Positions 46,159-57,288 are shown, counted from the first letter of the stretch. The stretch: 64,000 nucleotides of DNA from Sediminicoccus sp. KRV36 (GCF_023243115.1 NZ_CP085081.1:1550001-1614000), one strand, 5' to 3'. Notes: a model not told the origin generated them from the sequence alone. Program-made: numbers and translations.

Positions 46159-46185
46159 TGCAACGATCGTCTCTGGGTGACCGAC

Positions 46186-47400
46186 ATGAAGCATGTGACC
46201 GCGCTGGCCCTTCCGCCGGTTCCTTCAGCCTCCTGGCTGCCCGCGCTGCTGAGGCGCGCGGCCCCGGCGGGCGCATTGGCGCTGCTGCTGGCCGGCTGCG
46301 ATGAACAGCCTACGCGCGCCGCCGCGAACCCCGCGCCGCCACCGCCCGTCGCGGTGACGGTGGTCACGCTGGAACGCCGGGAAATCCCCGTCACCTCGAT
46401 GTTGCCCGGCCGCACCGCGCCCTTCCGTGTCGCGGAAATCCGCCCCCAGGTGGGCGGCCTGCTGCGCGAACGCCTCTTCACCGAGGGCGAATCCGTGACG
46501 GTCGGCCAGTCGCTCTTCCAGATTGACCCGGCCCCTTTAGAAGCCGCCGTGCGCCGGGCCGAGGCGGCGCTGCAACGCATGGAAGCAACCGAGCGCGTGG
46601 CCTTGAGCACCGCGAACCGGCTGCGCTCCCTCGCGCGGTCCCAGGTGGTGAGCGAGCAGAACCTGGAGAATGCCGAAGCGACGCTGCGCCAGGCCCAGGC
46701 GGACATCATCTCGCTGCGCGCGGCGCTGGAAACCGCCCGGATTGACTTGAACTACACCCGCGTCGCCTCGCCGATCACCGGCCGGACGGGCCGGGCCACG
46801 GTCACGCCGGGTGCCCTCGTCACCGCCAACCAGCCCACCCCACTGGTCACGGTGGCGCAGCTGGACCCGATCCTGGTGGACCTCACCCAGCCGAGTGCGG
46901 TGCTGCTGCAGCAGCGGCGTGACGTGGATAGCGGCGCGCTGCGCCGGCCCTCGGCCGACCGCGCGGCGGCACGCCTCATCCTGGAGGATGGCTCGGAATA
47001 TCCGCATGCCGGCGAGGTGCAGTTCTCCGAGGTGATCGTGGACCAGGGCACGGGCTCGGTCACCGTGCGCGCCGTCTTCCCCAATCCCAATCAATTGCTG
47101 CTGCCGGGCATGTTCGTCCGCGCCCGCGTCGAGGAGGGGGTGACGGATCGCGCGATCCTTGTGCCGCAGCGCGCCGTGCTGCGCACCCCGCGTGGCGAGC
47201 CCATGGCCTTCGTGGTGAATGCGGAAGGCGTGGTGGAAAGCCGCGTGCTGCGTGCCAACCGCGCGATCGGCAATGACTGGATGGTGACCGAGGGCCTCGC
47301 CCCCGGTGACCGCGTGGTGGTGGAGGGGCTGCAGCGCATCCGCCCCGGCACCCGGGTGCGTGCCACCGAGCGCGGCGCCACCCCGGCCGTTGGGAGCTAG
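46186..47400 (+). CDS. RND efflux periplasmic adaptor lipoprotein
   Basis: A 404-residue membrane-fusion protein. The N terminus has a lipoprotein signal ending LLLAGC, so Cys would be acylated. The mature part has the lipoyl/barrel-sandwich halves (VAEIRPQVGGLLRERLFTEGESVTVGQSLFQIDP and LNYTRVASPITGRTGRATVTPGALV) around an alpha-helical hairpin, then beta-barrel and membrane-proximal domains (LLPGMFVRARVEEG; GDRVVVEGLQRIRPG). It bridges the inner-membrane pump to an outer-membrane channel. The ATG 46186 is preferred over GTG 46177. Gene order adaptor-pump-TetR is standard; a TolC-type channel gene is missing. Confidence 0.93.
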   Translation: MKHVTALALPPVPSASWLPALLRRAAPAGALALLLAGCDEQPTRAAANPAPPPPVAVTVVTLERREIPVTSMLPGRTAPFRVAEIRPQVGGLLRERLFTEGESVTVGQSLFQIDPAPLEAAVRRAEAALQRMEATERVALSTANRLRSLARSQVVSEQNLENAEATLRQAQADIISLRAALETARIDLNYTRVASPITGRTGRATVTPGALVTANQPTPLVTVAQLDPILVDLTQPSAVLLQQRRDVDSGALRRPSADRAAARLILEDGSEYPHAGEVQFSEVIVDQGTGSVTVRAVFPNPNQLLLPGMFVRARVEEGVTDRAILVPQRAVLRTPRGEPMAFVVNAEGVVESRVLRANRAIGNDWMVTEGLAPGDRVVVEGLQRIRPGTRVRATERGATPAVGS

Positions 47401-47409
47401 GCCCGCGCG

Positions 47410-50400
47410 ATGGCAAGGTTTTTCATCGACCGCCCGGTCTTCGCCTGGGTCATCGCCATCGGCATCATGCTGGCCGGCGCACTGGCGCTGCGCGGAATGG
47501 CCGTCTCGCAATATCCGGCCATCGCGCCGCCCACCATCGCGATCAACGTGACCTTCCCCGGCGCCTCGGCCGAGACGGTGCAGGCGACGGTGGTGCAGGT
47601 GATCGAGCAGCAGCTCACCGGCATCGACAACCTGCTGTTTTTCGACAGCCAGACGACGAAGGACGGCCAGGCGCGCATCCAGCTCACCTTCGCGCCCGGC
47701 ACCAATGCCGATACGGCGCAGGTGCAGGTGCAGAACCGTGTGCAGCTCGCCGTGCCCCGCCTGCCGCAGACGGTGCAGCAGCAGGGCCTCCGCGTCGTAA
47801 AGTCCGCCGGCAATTGGATGCTGATCGTGGGTTTCTACACCACCGATAATAGCATGGAGCGCCTCGACATCACCGACTTCCTGGCGGCGAACGTCCAGGA
47901 CCCGATCAGCCGCACGCCAGGGGTGGGCGATTTCCAGGTCTTCGGCGCGCAATTCGCCATGCGGATCTGGCTCGATCCCGCGAAGCTCATCAATTTCGGC
48001 CTGACGCCCGCGGACGTCGCTGCCGCGGTGCGGGCGCAGAACGTCCAGGTTTCGAGCGGCGAGATGGGTGGCCTGCCGGCCGTGCCCGGGCAGCAGCTCA
48101 ACGCCACCATCATCGGCCCCTCCTATCTGCAGACGGTCGAGGAATTCGGCGCCATCCTGATGCGCGTGCGCGCCGATGGCTCCCAGGTGCGGCTGCGGGA
48201 TGTGGCGCGGCTGGAGATCGGCGGCGAGAACTACGCCATCTCCACCCAGCTCGATGGCCGCATCTCGAGCGGTATCGGCATCCGGCTCGCCAGCGGCGCC
48301 AACGCGCTGGATACGGCGGCGGCGGTGCGAGCCACGATTGACAGCCTGCGCCCGAGCTTCCCGCCCGGCCTCGAGGTTACCTATCTGCAGGACACGACTC
48401 CCTTCGTGCAGCGCTCCATCAAGAGCGTGATCATGACGCTGATCGAGGCGGTGGCTCTCGTCTTCCTCGTCATGCTCCTCTTCCTGCAAAACCTGCGCGC
48501 GACCCTGATCCCGACCATGGCGATCCCGGTGGTGCTGCTCGGCACCTTCGCGGTGCTCTCGGCGCTGGGCTTCAGCATCAACACGCTCACCCTGTTCGGC
48601 ATCGTGCTGGCCATCGGCCTCCTGGTGGATGACGCGATCGTGGTGGTGGAGAATGTCGAGCGCGTGATGGCGGAGGAGCATCTCTCGCCGCTCGAAGCCA
48701 CGCGGAAATCCATGGACCAGATCACCGGCGCGCTGATCGGCATCGGCCTGGTGCTCTCGGCCGTCTTCCTGCCCATGGCCTTCTTCGGTGGCTCGGTCGG
48801 CGTGATCTACCGGCAGTTCTCGGTGACCATCGCCACCGCCATGGGGCTTTCCGTGCTGGTCGCGATCTTCTTCACGCCGGTGCTCTGCGCCACGATGCTG
48901 AAGCCGCACAAGCCGGGACAGGGGACGCGCGGCTTCTATGGCTGGTTCAACCGCGGATTCGACCGCACGACGAATGGCTATCTCTGGGGCGTGCGCGCCA
49001 GCCTGCGCCGGCCAGCGCGCATGCTGATGGTCTATGCGGCGCTGCTCGGAGCGCTCGGCTATGCCTTCCTGCGCCTGCCCGGCGGCTTCCTGCCGAACGA
49101 GGACCAGGGCATCGCCTTCGTGCAGGTGACCGCCCCCCCTGGTGCGACGGCCGACCGCACGCAGCGCGCGCTGGACGAGGTGGGCCGCTACCTGCGCGAG
49201 GAGGAGGCCGGCGTGGTGGACAGCCTTTTCGCCATCAATGGCTTCAGCTTCGGTGGGCGGGGGCAGGCTTCCGGCCTTGGCTTCATCACCCTGAAGGACT
49301 GGGATCTGCGGCCGGGCCGCGAGAATTCGGTGGGGGCGCTGACGGAGCGCATCAACCGCCGCTTCGGCACCTACCAGGACGCGCTGATCAACGCCTCCTC
49401 GCCGCCTGCCATCCGCGAACTCGGCAACGCGACCGGCTTCTCCTTCCAGCTGCTGGACCGCGGTGCGCAGGGCCATGCGGCGCTGATGGAGGCGCGGGAC
49501 CAGCTGTTGCGCCTGGCCCAGGCCAGCCCCATCCTCTCCCGCGTGCGGCCCAACGGGCTGAATGACGAGGCGCAGTTCCGCCTCATCATCGACTGGGAGC
49601 GTGCGAGCGCGCTGGGCCTCACCATCACCGACATCAACCAGACGCTCTCCACTGCCTGGGGCGCCACCTACGTCAATGACTTCATGGACCGTGGGCGCAT
49701 CAAGCGCGTCTTCATGCAGGGCCAGCCCGAGTCGCGCATGGTCCCGGCCGACCTCGACAAATGGTATGTCCGCAACGCGCAGGGCCAGATGGTGCCCTTC
49801 TCGGCCTTTGGCCGCGCCGAATGGCAATTCGGTTCGCCGCGGCTCGAGCGCTTCAACGGCATCCCCTCGCGCGAGATCCAGGGTGGGCCGGCGCCGGGCT
49901 TCACCACCGGCCAGGCGATGGATGAGATGGAGCGCCTGATGCGGCAATTGCCGCCTGGCTTCGGGCATGAATGGAGCGGCATCTCCTTCCAGGAGCGGCA
50001 ATCCTCGGGCCAGGCGCCGGCGCTCTATGCGATCTCGCTCATCGTGGTCTTCCTCTGCCTCGCGGCCCTTTATGAGAGCTGGTCCATTCCCACGGCGGTC
50101 ATGCTGGCCGTACCGCTCGGCGTATTGGGCGCCGTCGTCGCCTCGCTCATGAAGGGCATGGCGAATGACGTGTATTTCCAGGTGGGGCTGCTGGCGACGA
50201 TCGGGCTTACGGCGAAGAACGCCATCCTGATCGTGGAGTTCGCACGCGAGGGCTTCGACCGCGGCCTTTCGCTGATGGAGGCCGCGACCGAGGCCGCCCG
50301 CCAGCGCCTGCGCCCCATCATCATGACCTCGCTCGCCTTCACGCTGGGCGTCGTGCCGCTGGCGATTTCCAGCGGCGCTGGCTCGGGCGCGCAGAACGCG

Positions 50401-50568
50401 ATCGGCGTCGGCGTGATCGGCGGCGTGGTCGCGGGCACGGTGCTGGCGGTGCTCTTCGTGCCGCTCTTCTTCGTGCTGGTGTTGCGCCTGTTCCGCGCCC
50501 GCTCCGCGGCCGACAAGACGGTTCCCGTCAGCATGCCGGCGCGGGCCGAGCCGCACCCCGGTGAGTGA
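47410..50568 (+). CDS. RND multidrug efflux pump, HAE1 (AcrB) type
   Basis: A 1052-residue proton-driven drug exporter. It begins [23 protein letters not shown], as AcrB-type pumps do, has 12 predicted helices and two large periplasmic loops, and carries the proton-relay aspartates in [15 protein letters not shown] (about residue 405) and the matching lysine in [13 protein letters not shown] (about residue 940). It forms the tripartite pump with the adaptor nine bases upstream and an outer-membrane factor encoded elsewhere. Its stop overlaps the TetR gene by 8 bases. The opposite strand is open for 1362 codons here, a side effect of codon bias. Confidence 0.95.
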   Translation: MARFFIDRPVFAWVIAIGIMLAGALALRGMAVSQYPAIAPPTIAINVTFPGASAETVQATVVQVIEQQLTGIDNLLFFDSQTTKDGQARIQLTFAPGTNADTAQVQVQNRVQLAVPRLPQTVQQQGLRVVKSAGNWMLIVGFYTTDNSMERLDITDFLAANVQDPISRTPGVGDFQVFGAQFAMRIWLDPAKLINFGLTPADVAAAVRAQNVQVSSGEMGGLPAVPGQQLNATIIGPSYLQTVEEFGAILMRVRADGSQVRLRDVARLEIGGENYAISTQLDGRISSGIGIRLASGANALDTAAAVRATIDSLRPSFPPGLEVTYLQDTTPFVQRSIKSVIMTLIEAVALVFLVMLLFLQNLRATLIPTMAIPVVLLGTFAVLSALGFSINTLTLFGIVLAIGLLVDDAIVVVENVERVMAEEHLSPLEATRKSMDQITGALIGIGLVLSAVFLPMAFFGGSVGVIYRQFSVTIATAMGLSVLVAIFFTPVLCATMLKPHKPGQGTRGFYGWFNRGFDRTTNGYLWGVRASLRRPARMLMVYAALLGALGYAFLRLPGGFLPNEDQGIAFVQVTAPPGATADRTQRALDEVGRYLREEEAGVVDSLFAINGFSFGGRGQASGLGFITLKDWDLRPGRENSVGALTERINRRFGTYQDALINASSPPAIRELGNATGFSFQLLDRGAQGHAALMEARDQLLRLAQASPILSRVRPNGLNDEAQFRLIIDWERASALGLTITDINQTLSTAWGATYVNDFMDRGRIKRVFMQGQPESRMVPADLDKWYVRNAQGQMVPFSAFGRAEWQFGSPRLERFNGIPSREIQGGPAPGFTTGQAMDEMERLMRQLPPGFGHEWSGISFQERQSSGQAPALYAISLIVVFLCLAALYESWSIPTAVMLAVPLGVLGAVVASLMKGMANDVYFQVGLLATIGLTAKNAILIVEFAREGFDRGLSLMEAATEAARQRLRPIIMTSLAFTLGVVPLAISSGAGSGAQNAIGVGVIGGVVAGTVLAVLFVPLFFVLVLRLFRARSAADKTVPVSMPARAEPHPGE

Positions 50569-51265
50569 AAGGGTAGGCCCCAACGCCGAGGGCCGGCCAC
50601 GCTGCCGGCCCGGCCCGAGCCCCATGCCGGAGGAGGAGCGGCGGCACGCCCTTCTCGAAGCCGCCGCGGCGGTCTTCCTGCGCGATGGCTATGCGGCGAG
50701 CAGCATGGACAAGGTGGCGCATGAAGCCGGGATGTCCAAGCGCACGCTGTATCGCCTCTTTCCGTCCAAGGCGGCGCTCTTCGAGGCGACCATCAATGAT
50801 TCTCTGGCCCCGCTTCACCTGGACCCCGCCCTGGCGCGCGAGCCGGAGCTGCAGGTGGCACTGGCCGGCATCCTGGAGGCCTCGGGCCGGCATCTTCTGG
50901 CGCTGCGCCCCATCGGCATCTTCCAGCTGGTGATCGCCGAGGCTAGGCGCTCGCCGGAGCTGGCGGAGACGTTTCATCGCGTGCTGGTCCGGCGCGGCGC
51001 CACCGCCTTGCAGCGGCTGATCAAGGCGGAGATGGAGCGCGGCCGCCTGCGGCCGGGCGACCCGGAGGCCACCGGCCGCATGCTTTATGGGATGGCCTTC
51101 GGCTCAACCCAGATCCGGCTGCTGCTGGGCGTTCGCAAGGTGCCGACCGGCGAGGAAATCGCCGCACTGGCGCGGGATGCGGTGGAGATCTTCCTCAACG
51201 GGGCGCGGCGCCAGGAGGTCTGGCAGGGCGCCCGGTCCAGCGCGCTGCCGCTTGCGGTCTGCTGA
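50561..51265 (+). CDS. TetR-family regulator of the RND pump
   Basis: A 234-residue repressor-type protein. The N-terminal DNA-binding region [47 protein letters not shown] (residues 30-75) is the canonical TetR helix-turn-helix, and the remainder is a helical ligand-binding domain with the [19 protein letters not shown] dimer helix. The GTG start at 50561 overlaps the pump stop, so it is translated from the efflux mRNA and probably represses its own operon through the site at 46143-46158, with a pump substrate as inducer. Confidence 0.9.
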   Translation: MSERVGPNAEGRPRCRPGPSPMPEEERRHALLEAAAAVFLRDGYAASSMDKVAHEAGMSKRTLYRLFPSKAALFEATINDSLAPLHLDPALAREPELQVALAGILEASGRHLLALRPIGIFQLVIAEARRSPELAETFHRVLVRRGATALQRLIKAEMERGRLRPGDPEATGRMLYGMAFGSTQIRLLLGVRKVPTGEEIAALARDAVEIFLNGARRQEVWQGARSSALPLAVC

Positions 51266-51289
51266 GGCTCCGGACTGCCTGCTCCGGGC

Positions 51290-51841
51290 TCAGGCCAGTC
51301 CCAGCCGCGCATCGCGCCGCCGCAGCAGGGCGACGATGGGCAGCGCCAGCAGCACCATCCAGGCCTTCCCGATCACCTGGCCGGCCAGGTAGTCCAGGCT
51401 GCCGAAGGCGAGCCACAGGAAGATCACGCTATCCACCAGCAGCCCCACCACGGAGGAGGCCGCCACGGCCAGCACCAGCCCGCGCTTCTGCAAGGGGGTG
51501 TAGATGCCCAGATCCACCAGCTCCGAGAGCAGGAAGGCGAGGGTGGAGGCAATGACCAAAGCGGGCGGCGCGATCGATGCCGAAAGTGCGGCACCCGCGA
51601 AAATCGCGCCCAGCGCCCAGTTCACGCCCAGCCGCCGCTGCACCAGATCCCGCAGGACCAGCGCCAGGCCAATCATCAACACGCCCGAGGGCGCCATCAC
51701 GCCAGGCGCCACGGGGATCAGGCAGGGGCCATTGGGCACGCAGAACGTGCCGGCATGGCCGATCAGCCAATTGGCCGCGGGAATGCAGAGCGCGAAGGCG
51801 AGGAGGAAGGCAAAGCCTTCAAGGCGGGTGCGGGACATCAT
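51290..51841 (-). CDS. VUT-family queuosine-precursor transporter (YhhQ-like)
   Basis: A membrane protein of about 183 residues with five or six helices. It contains [34 protein letters not shown] and [19 protein letters not shown], the signatures of the vitamin-uptake-transporter (DUF165) family, whose studied members import queuosine precursors. It overlaps the 3' end of queC and lies in the same operon, matching that role. The ATG at 51841 is used; 51838 and 51853 are in frame and equally near. An imperfect hairpin around 51262-51292 may terminate it and the convergent tetR gene. Confidence 0.88.
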   Translation of the reverse strand: MMSRTRLEGFAFLLAFALCIPAANWLIGHAGTFCVPNGPCLIPVAPGVMAPSGVLMIGLALVLRDLVQRRLGVNWALGAIFAGAALSASIAPPALVIASTLAFLLSELVDLGIYTPLQKRGLVLAVAASSVVGLLVDSVIFLWLAFGSLDYLAGQVIGKAWMVLLALPIVALLRRRDARLGLA

Positions 51842-52517
51842 GGGCGCTCGCATAGGCTGCCCAGCCCCGGGCGCGCAAGTCGCAGGCGGGGCATTCGCCG
51901 CAGCCATGGCCCCAGGGATGGAGGGCGGCGCGCTCGCCCTTGTAGCAGGAATGGCTCTCGACGCGGATCAGCTCCACCAGCGCGGCCCCGCCCAACCGCT
52001 CGGCCAGCCGCCAGGTTGCCGCCTTGTCGCGCCACATCAGCGGGGTGTGCAGGACGAGGCGCGTGTTCATGCCAAGGTTGATGGCCGCTTGCAGCGCCTT
52101 GATCGTGTCATCCCGGCAATCGGGATAGCCCGAGTAATCCGTCTCGCACATGCCGGCGACGATGTGGCGCAGCCCCCGCCGATAGGCCAGTGCGGCGGCG
52201 AAGGTCAGGAAGATCAGGTTGCGGCCCGGGACGAAGGTATTGGGCAGCCCATCCTCGCGCAGTGCGATTTCCGCATCCCGCGTCAGGGCGGTTTCACTCA
52301 ATTCGCCGAGGACGCCGAGGTCGAGCGTATGGTCCGGGCCAAGCCTGGGTGAGGCCATGCCCCGGCGCAGCGCGTCCCGGCAGGTGAGTTCGATGGCGTG
52401 GCGCTGGCGGTAGTCGAAGCCCAGCGTCTCGACATGGCCGAAGCGCGCCAGCGCCCAGGCGAGGCAGGTGGCGGAATCCTGGCCGCCGGAAAACAGGACA
52501 AGCGCGCCGTCATTCAT
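51819..52517 (-). CDS. queC: 7-cyano-7-deazaguanine synthase
   Basis: A 232-residue N-type ATP pyrophosphatase making preQ0 from carboxy-deazaguanine and ammonia, a step of queuosine biosynthesis. The PP-loop [15 protein letters not shown] starts at residue 9, and the zinc ligands are in SCYKGE and [17 protein letters not shown] near the C terminus. [13 protein letters not shown] and [14 protein letters not shown] are further family motifs. Its ATG overlaps the queG stop (ATGA), and its 3' end overlaps the transporter gene, so the three queuosine genes form a tight unit. Confidence 0.96.
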   Translation of the reverse strand: MNDGALVLFSGGQDSATCLAWALARFGHVETLGFDYRQRHAIELTCRDALRRGMASPRLGPDHTLDLGVLGELSETALTRDAEIALREDGLPNTFVPGRNLIFLTFAAALAYRRGLRHIVAGMCETDYSGYPDCRDDTIKALQAAINLGMNTRLVLHTPLMWRDKAATWRLAERLGGAALVELIRVESHSCYKGERAALHPWGHGCGECPACDLRARGWAAYASAHDVPHPP

Positions 52518-53695
52518 GGGTCGAGTTGCTCCACGGCCCAGGCGGCGGCCTCGGCCACCACGGGGTCGGGATCATCGCACAGCGCGCGCGCGGTGGGCAG
52601 CAGGGCCGGGTCGGCGCTGTTGCCGATGGCGATCAGCACATTGCGCAGGAAGCGATCGCGCCCGATGCGCTTGATGGGCGAACCGGCGTAGCGCGCGCGG
52701 AAGCCCGCATCATCCAGCTGCGCCAGCTCCGCGAGCGGTGGGGCCACTTCCGCGCGCGGCGCGAATTGCATCTCGGCCGAGGTGCGGGCGAATTTGTTCC
52801 AGGGGCAGACGGCCAGGCAGTCATCGCAGCCATAGATGCGGTTGCCCATGGCGCGGCGAAATTCATGCGGGATGGGGCCGTGATGCTCGATCGTCAGGTA
52901 GGAGATGCAGCGCCGGGCATCCAGCTGGTAGGGGGCGGGGAAGGCCGCGGTCGGGCAGGCATCGAGGCAGGCGCGGCAATGGCCGCAATGGTCTGTCTCG
53001 GCCGTGTCCGGTTCCAGGGCCAGAGTGGTGTAGATTTCACCGAGGAACAGCCAGGAGCCATGCGTGCGGCTGACGAGGTTGGTGTGCTTGCCCTGCCAGC
53101 CCAACCCCGCCTGCGCGGCCAGCGGCTTCTCCATCACGGGGGCTGTATCCACGAAGACCTTGAGCGGCTGGCCGCGAAACTCCCGCGCCATCCATTGGCC
53201 CAGCGCCTTCAGGCGCTTCTTCACCACATCGTGATAATCCCGCCCCTGGGCATAGGCGCTGATGGTGGCGCGGTCCCGCTGCGCCAGGCTGGCCAGCGGG
53301 TCATGCGCCGGGCCGTAGTTCAACCCCAGGGAGATGACGCTCACCGCCTCGGGCCAGAGGGCGCGCGGCTGGGCGCGCTGCTCGCGGCGGGTTTCCAACC
53401 AGCCCATGCCGCCATGGGAGCCGGCTTCGAGGAAGGCATCGAGCCGCGCGCGGGCCTGTTCGGGGAGGATGGCTTGGGTGAAGCGGGCAAGGTCAAAGCC
53501 AAGGCGCAGGGCTTCCGCGCGAATGGATTCGCGGTGCGGCCGATTCAGCCCTTCAGTCTGCGCCCTGCGGTCATCGGACGCGAGGCTGCGCGGCCGATTC
53601 AGCCCTTCGGGCTCTGCCCTGCGGTCATCGGGCGCGATGCTGTGCGGCCGACTCAGACCTCCGGGCTTTGCCCTGCGGTCATCGGGCGCGGTCAC
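52514..53695 (-). CDS. queG: Epoxyqueuosine reductase with an N-terminal repeat extension
   Basis: A 393-residue enzyme reducing epoxyqueuosine in tRNA to queuosine using cobalamin and two [4Fe-4S] clusters. Cluster motifs are [16 protein letters not shown] and [46 protein letters not shown] and a HEAT-like C-terminal segment ([21 protein letters not shown]) complete it. The conserved domain begins only at about residue 55 ([16 protein letters not shown]). Before it lie three 18-residue repeats of the DDRRAxPxGLxRPxS type with no internal start codon. The GTG at 53695 overlaps the ridA stop by four bases. The extension is not part of any QueG I know and is probably a repeat expansion tolerated at the N terminus. 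Confidence 0.93.
   Translation of the reverse strand: MTAPDDRRAKPGGLSRPHSIAPDDRRAEPEGLNRPRSLASDDRRAQTEGLNRPHRESIRAEALRLGFDLARFTQAILPEQARARLDAFLEAGSHGGMGWLETRREQRAQPRALWPEAVSVISLGLNYGPAHDPLASLAQRDRATISAYAQGRDYHDVVKKRLKALGQWMAREFRGQPLKVFVDTAPVMEKPLAAQAGLGWQGKHTNLVSRTHGSWLFLGEIYTTLALEPDTAETDHCGHCRACLDACPTAAFPAPYQLDARRCISYLTIEHHGPIPHEFRRAMGNRIYGCDDCLAVCPWNKFARTSAEMQFAPRAEVAPPLAELAQLDDAGFRARYAGSPIKRIGRDRFLRNVLIAIGNSADPALLPTARALCDDPDPVVAEAAAWAVEQLDP
53536..53694 (-). repeat. 54-bp tandem repeat, three copies, in the 5' end of queG
   Basis: Units start at 53536, 53590 and 53644, exactly 54 bases apart, anchored by GCGGCCGATTCAG (GCGGCCGACTCAG in the third). Each contains a small AGCCC/GGGCT-type inverted repeat, best preserved in the middle unit. 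The length is a multiple of three, so the queG frame is kept through all copies. Confidence 0.88.
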
Positions 53696-54090
53696 ACCTT
53701 CGGCAGGATGGCCGTGGCCTCGATCTCGACCTTCGCCTCCTCCTCCACCAGGGCGCCGACCTGCACCAGCGTCATCGCCGGGAAGTTGCGGCCCATGACG
53801 GCACGGTAGGCGGGGCCGAGTTCGGCCAGGCTCGCGCGGTATTCGCCGATATCCGTGACGAACCAGGTGAGGCGCGCGATGTGCTCGGGCTTGCCGCCCG
53901 CTTCGGCCAGCACGGCGAGGATATTGGCCAGGGCCTGCCGCACCTGCGGCACGAAATCCGGCGCAAAGCGCCCGGCCGCATCCCAGCCGATCTGCCCGCC
54001 GATGATGACGATACGGCCCTCACCCATCAGGCCGTTGGAATAGCCCTTGGGGGCGGGCCAGCCCTTGGGCTGGAGATGCGTGAGGCTCAT
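53692..54090 (-). CDS. RidA-family protein of the aromatic operon
   Basis: A 132-residue cytoplasmic RidA/YjgF/UK114 protein: [38 protein letters not shown] at the start, [32 protein letters not shown] in the middle, and [26 protein letters not shown] at the end. The position of the catalytic Arg of the archetype is taken by other residues here ([10 protein letters not shown]), as in subgroups of uncertain activity. It overlaps the thioesterase gene by four bases and queG by four bases. In a pathway whose dearomatised intermediate carries an enamine nitrogen, a RidA-like hydrolase or binding role fits well (inference). Confidence 0.88.
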   Translation of the reverse strand: MSLTHLQPKGWPAPKGYSNGLMGEGRIVIIGGQIGWDAAGRFAPDFVPQVRQALANILAVLAEAGGKPEHIARLTWFVTDIGEYRASLAELGPAYRAVMGRNFPAMTLVQVGALVEEEAKVEIEATAILPKV

Positions 54091-54557
54091 GGGATCAGGC
54101 TTTCGCAGGCGGCGGCGTAGCGCGCAAGGGCGGCACGCAGATCATCCGGGACGGGCTGGGGGCGGGCGGTGTCGAGGTCCGTCGTCGCATTCACGAAGCG
54201 GAAGCGGACGAGTTCCACCTCGCCGCGATGCGCATGCAGCGTGGTGGCGTAGGAGGCGCCGCCGATGCGGGTGATGAGCGGCGTGAAGGTGACGCGATCG
54301 CCCATGCGGCCGGGGGCGAACCAATCGGCCTCGGCATGCACGAAGCCGGTGCCGGTGCGGCGTTCGCCGTGGATGTGATGGAAATCGAGGCCCAGGGTGA
54401 GCTCGAAGAAATCCTCGATGGCGGCATTGGCCAGCGTGAACCAGGCGCCGAAGAAGGCGATGCCGGCCGGATCGCAATCGGAGAAGCGGATGCGGCCCGG
54501 AATCCGCGCGGCGGCGGGCGGCAAGGCGGCGGCGGGCAGGGGGCTGGGGCGGCTCAT
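54087..54557 (-). CDS. Acyl-CoA thioesterase, 4-hydroxybenzoyl-CoA type
   Basis: A 156-residue hot-dog-fold thioesterase. The motif IRFSDCDPAGIAFFGAWFTLANAAIEDFFE carries the Asp used as nucleophile or base in 4-hydroxybenzoyl-CoA thioesterases of the Pseudomonas type; a FVHAEADWFAPGRMGDRVTF strand follows. It would release free acid from an aromatic or alicyclic CoA ester, either as a pathway step or to recycle CoA from a stalled intermediate. It is 10 bases downstream of the CoA ligase gene, consistent with a shared substrate. Confidence 0.88.
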   Translation of the reverse strand: MSRPSPLPAAALPPAAARIPGRIRFSDCDPAGIAFFGAWFTLANAAIEDFFELTLGLDFHHIHGERRTGTGFVHAEADWFAPGRMGDRVTFTPLITRIGGASYATTLHAHRGEVELVRFRFVNATTDLDTARPQPVPDDLRAALARYAAACESLIP

Positions 54558-54567
54558 CGGGCGGTGC

Positions 54568-56133
54568 TCAGGCCTGGCGCAGCGCGAAGCGTTGCAGCTT
54601 GCCCGTCCCGGTGCGCGGCAGGGCGGGCGCGAAGATGATGCGGCGCGGGTATTTGTAGGGGGCGATTTCGGCCTTCACATGGTCCTGCAGGGCCTTGGCC
54701 ATGGCGTCATCGGCGGTGAAGCCCGCATGCAGCACGACATGGGCGGTCACCAGCATGCCACGCTCCGGATCGGGCGTGCCGACCACGCCGCATTCACGCA
54801 CGGCCGGGTGCGTCAGCAGCGCGGCCTCCACCTCGGGGCCGGCAATATTGTAGCCGGAGGAGATGATCATGTCGTCGCTGCGGGCCTGATACCAGAAATA
54901 TCCGTCCGCATCCTGGATGTAGGTGTCGCCGGTGATGTTCCAGCCGCCTTCCACATATTTGCGCTGGCGCGGATCGGCCAGGTAGCGGCAGCCGGTGGGG
55001 CCGCGCACGGCCAGGCGGCCCGGCGTGCCGCGCGGCACTTCGCGCCCCGCCTCATCCACCACCCGCGCCTCATAGCCGGGGACGACAAGGCCGGTGCTGC
55101 CGGGGCGGATCGCCTCCTCAGGGGCGGCGATGAAGATGTGCAGCATCTCGGTGGCGCCGATGCCGTCCATGAGCTTGAGGCCGGTCTTGTCCTGCCAGAG
55201 ATCAAAGATCGGCTTGGGCAGCGCCTCCCCGGCCGAGACGCATTTGCGCAGGCAACTGATGTCATGGCTCGCCACATGCGCGGCCATGGCGCGATAGGCG
55301 GTGGGGGCGGTGAAGCAGATGGTCGCGCGGTGGGCCGCGATGGCGGGCAACAGATCCTCCGGGCTGGCGCGTTCCAGCAGGATGGCGGTGGCGCCCACGC
55401 GGAAGGGGAACAACACAAGGCCACCCAGGCCAAAGGTGAAGGCGAGCGGCGGCGAGCCGATGAAGCGGTCCTCGGCGCGGGGCTTGAGCACGCGGGCGGA
55501 ATAGGCGTCGCAAATCGCCAGCATGTCCCGGTGGAAATGCATGGTGCCCTTGGGCTCGCCCGTGGTGCCGGAGGTGAAGCCGATCAGGCAGGTGTCGTCC
55601 GCCGCGCTGTCATGCGCAGTGAAATCGGCGCTGGCGCCTGCGCAGCGGGCTTCCAGATCACCATCGCCCCAGGTGATGACCTGCATGAGGTCCGGTGCAT
55701 CGGCGCGGCGGATTTCATCCACCAGCCGCGCATCGCACAAGGCGTGGGTGATGCGCGCCTTGCGGCCGATCTCGCCGATCTCCTTGGCGCGCAGCAGCGG
55801 CATGGTCGCCACCACGATGCCGCCCGCCTTCAGCACCGCGAAATAGGCCGCCACCATCCAGGCGTTGTTGGCCGAGCGCAGCAGCACGCGCTGGCCGGGG
55901 ATGAGGCCCAGCTCACCCGTCAGCACATTCGCGATGCGGTTCACGCGGGCGGCCAGCTCGGCATAGGTCAGCGTCTCGGCCGGGGTCACCAGCGCCGGGT
56001 GATCGGCCCGGGTGGCGAGATTGGCGTCGAGCAGTTCCGTCGCGCAATTCAGCCGCGCGGGATAGGGAATGGGCAGAAAATCCGGCCAGTCGGCGCGGGG
56101 GGGAAGGTTGTTGGCGGCGAAATGGTCCATCAC
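54568..56133 (-). CDS. Aromatic acid-CoA ligase, probably 2-aminobenzoate-CoA ligase
   Basis: A 521-residue AMP-forming ligase. The P-loop is [18 protein letters not shown], then [69 protein letters not shown] and the C-terminal catalytic lysine in [11 protein letters not shown]. The GATEMLHIF and SSGYNI pattern is typical of benzoate/aminobenzoate-CoA ligases rather than fatty acyl ligases. With a 2-aminobenzoyl-CoA monooxygenase/reductase in the facing operon, anthranilate is the most likely substrate; salicylate or benzoate are possible. The ATG overlaps the acyl-CoA dehydrogenase stop (ATGA). Confidence 0.9.
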   Translation of the reverse strand: MMDHFAANNLPPRADWPDFLPIPYPARLNCATELLDANLATRADHPALVTPAETLTYAELAARVNRIANVLTGELGLIPGQRVLLRSANNAWMVAAYFAVLKAGGIVVATMPLLRAKEIGEIGRKARITHALCDARLVDEIRRADAPDLMQVITWGDGDLEARCAGASADFTAHDSAADDTCLIGFTSGTTGEPKGTMHFHRDMLAICDAYSARVLKPRAEDRFIGSPPLAFTFGLGGLVLFPFRVGATAILLERASPEDLLPAIAAHRATICFTAPTAYRAMAAHVASHDISCLRKCVSAGEALPKPIFDLWQDKTGLKLMDGIGATEMLHIFIAAPEEAIRPGSTGLVVPGYEARVVDEAGREVPRGTPGRLAVRGPTGCRYLADPRQRKYVEGGWNITGDTYIQDADGYFWYQARSDDMIISSGYNIAGPEVEAALLTHPAVRECGVVGTPDPERGMLVTAHVVLHAGFTADDAMAKALQDHVKAEIAPYKYPRRIIFAPALPRTGTGKLQRFALRQA

Positions 56134-57281
56134 ATCCGCTCACGTTCGGCGCGCGCGATGATCACGCGCTGGATTTCCGAGGCGCCCTCATAGACGCGCA
56201 GCGCCCGCACCTCGCGCGTCAGCAATTCGGGCGCGGAATCGGTGACGACGCCCAAGCCGCCATGCAGTTGCGCGCAGGCATCGGCGATGCGGCCCGCCGC
56301 TTCCGTCGCGTGCAGCTTGGCCATGCTGGCCTCACGCGTCACCCGCGGCATTCCCTGATCCTTCAGCCAGGCGGCGCGATAGACGAGCAGGGCGGCCGCC
56401 TCCACATCCAGGGCCGCGTCCGCGATGGCGGCCTGCGTCATCTGCTGGTCGAACAGCGGCGCGCCAAAGAGCTTGCGCGTGGTGGCCCGGTGCAGCAGCA
56501 GATCAAGCCCGCGCCGCGCGAAACCGAGTGCCGCGGCACCCACCGTCGCGCGGAACACATCCAGCGTGGCCATGGCGATCTTGAAGCCATCCCCCGTGGC
56601 GCCGATGCGGTGCGCGTCGGGCACGCGCACATCCTCGAAGCGCAGGCGCGCCAGGGGGTGGGGCGCCGAGACCTGAATGCGCTCGGCGGTGATCAGCCCC
56701 GAAGCGTCGCCCGGCACCCAGAAGGCCGTGAGGCCCCGGGCCCCCGGCGCCTCACCCGTGCGGGCGAAGACGACGTGGCTGCCGGCGATGCCGCCATTGC
56801 TGATCCAGGTCTTGTCGCCATTCAGCCGCCAATGCGCGTTGCCGTCGCGCGTTGCGGTGGTGACCAGGGCCGCGACATCGCTGCCCGCTTCAGGCTCCGA
56901 GAGGGCGAAGGCGGCCAGCGTGGTGCCGGCGCGCAGGCCAGGCAGCACCTGGGCGCGAAGGTCCTCGCCGCCGAACAGCGTGATGGGGCCGCTGCCGAGG
57001 CCCTGCATGGCAAAGGCGAAATCCGCGAGGCCGGAATGTCGCGCCAGGATCTCACGCGCGAGGCAAAGGCTGCGCACATCGAGCTTGCCCGATTCCGGCA
57101 CGGCCGCGCGCAGCAGGCCCGCCTCGCCCATGGCCTGCGCCAGGGCGCGGGTGCTGCCATCGGCGTCGTGATGATCGGTCAGCCGCTCCGCATGTGCGGC
57201 CGCCCACGCCTCGACCTCGGCGGCGAAGGCGCGGTGGTGGGGCTCGAAGAAGGGCCAGGCGAGGAAGGAGGTATCGGGCAT
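56130..57281 (-). CDS. Acyl-CoA dehydrogenase
   Basis: A 383-residue flavoenzyme with the three-domain ACAD fold. Signatures are [37 protein letters not shown], and the C-terminal [43 protein letters not shown]. In this setting it would oxidise an alicyclic acyl-CoA produced after ring reduction. No Shine-Dalgarno sequence precedes the ATG; instead the first hairpin of repeat copy 3 ends 8 bases upstream, and a 147-base repeat-filled gap separates it from the hydratase gene although the rest of the operon is overlapping. Confidence 0.92.
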   Translation of the reverse strand: MPDTSFLAWPFFEPHHRAFAAEVEAWAAAHAERLTDHHDADGSTRALAQAMGEAGLLRAAVPESGKLDVRSLCLAREILARHSGLADFAFAMQGLGSGPITLFGGEDLRAQVLPGLRAGTTLAAFALSEPEAGSDVAALVTTATRDGNAHWRLNGDKTWISNGGIAGSHVVFARTGEAPGARGLTAFWVPGDASGLITAERIQVSAPHPLARLRFEDVRVPDAHRIGATGDGFKIAMATLDVFRATVGAAALGFARRGLDLLLHRATTRKLFGAPLFDQQMTQAAIADAALDVEAAALLVYRAAWLKDQGMPRVTREASMAKLHATEAAGRIADACAQLHGGLGVVTDSAPELLTREVRALRVYEGASEIQRVIIARAERERM

Positions 57282-57288
57282 TAGGGTT

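Noticed and set aside
46537..50625. A 1362-codon open frame on the minus strand opposite the RND adaptor and pump genes
   Set aside because: It has no recognisable domain, is rich in Arg, His, Gly and Gln as antisense frames of GC-rich genes are, and both plus-strand genes beneath it are unmistakable.
53530..53700. Three evenly spaced repeats considered as a CRISPR or att-site array
   Set aside because: Units abut directly without spacers and there is no integrase or cas gene; they lie within the queG frame.
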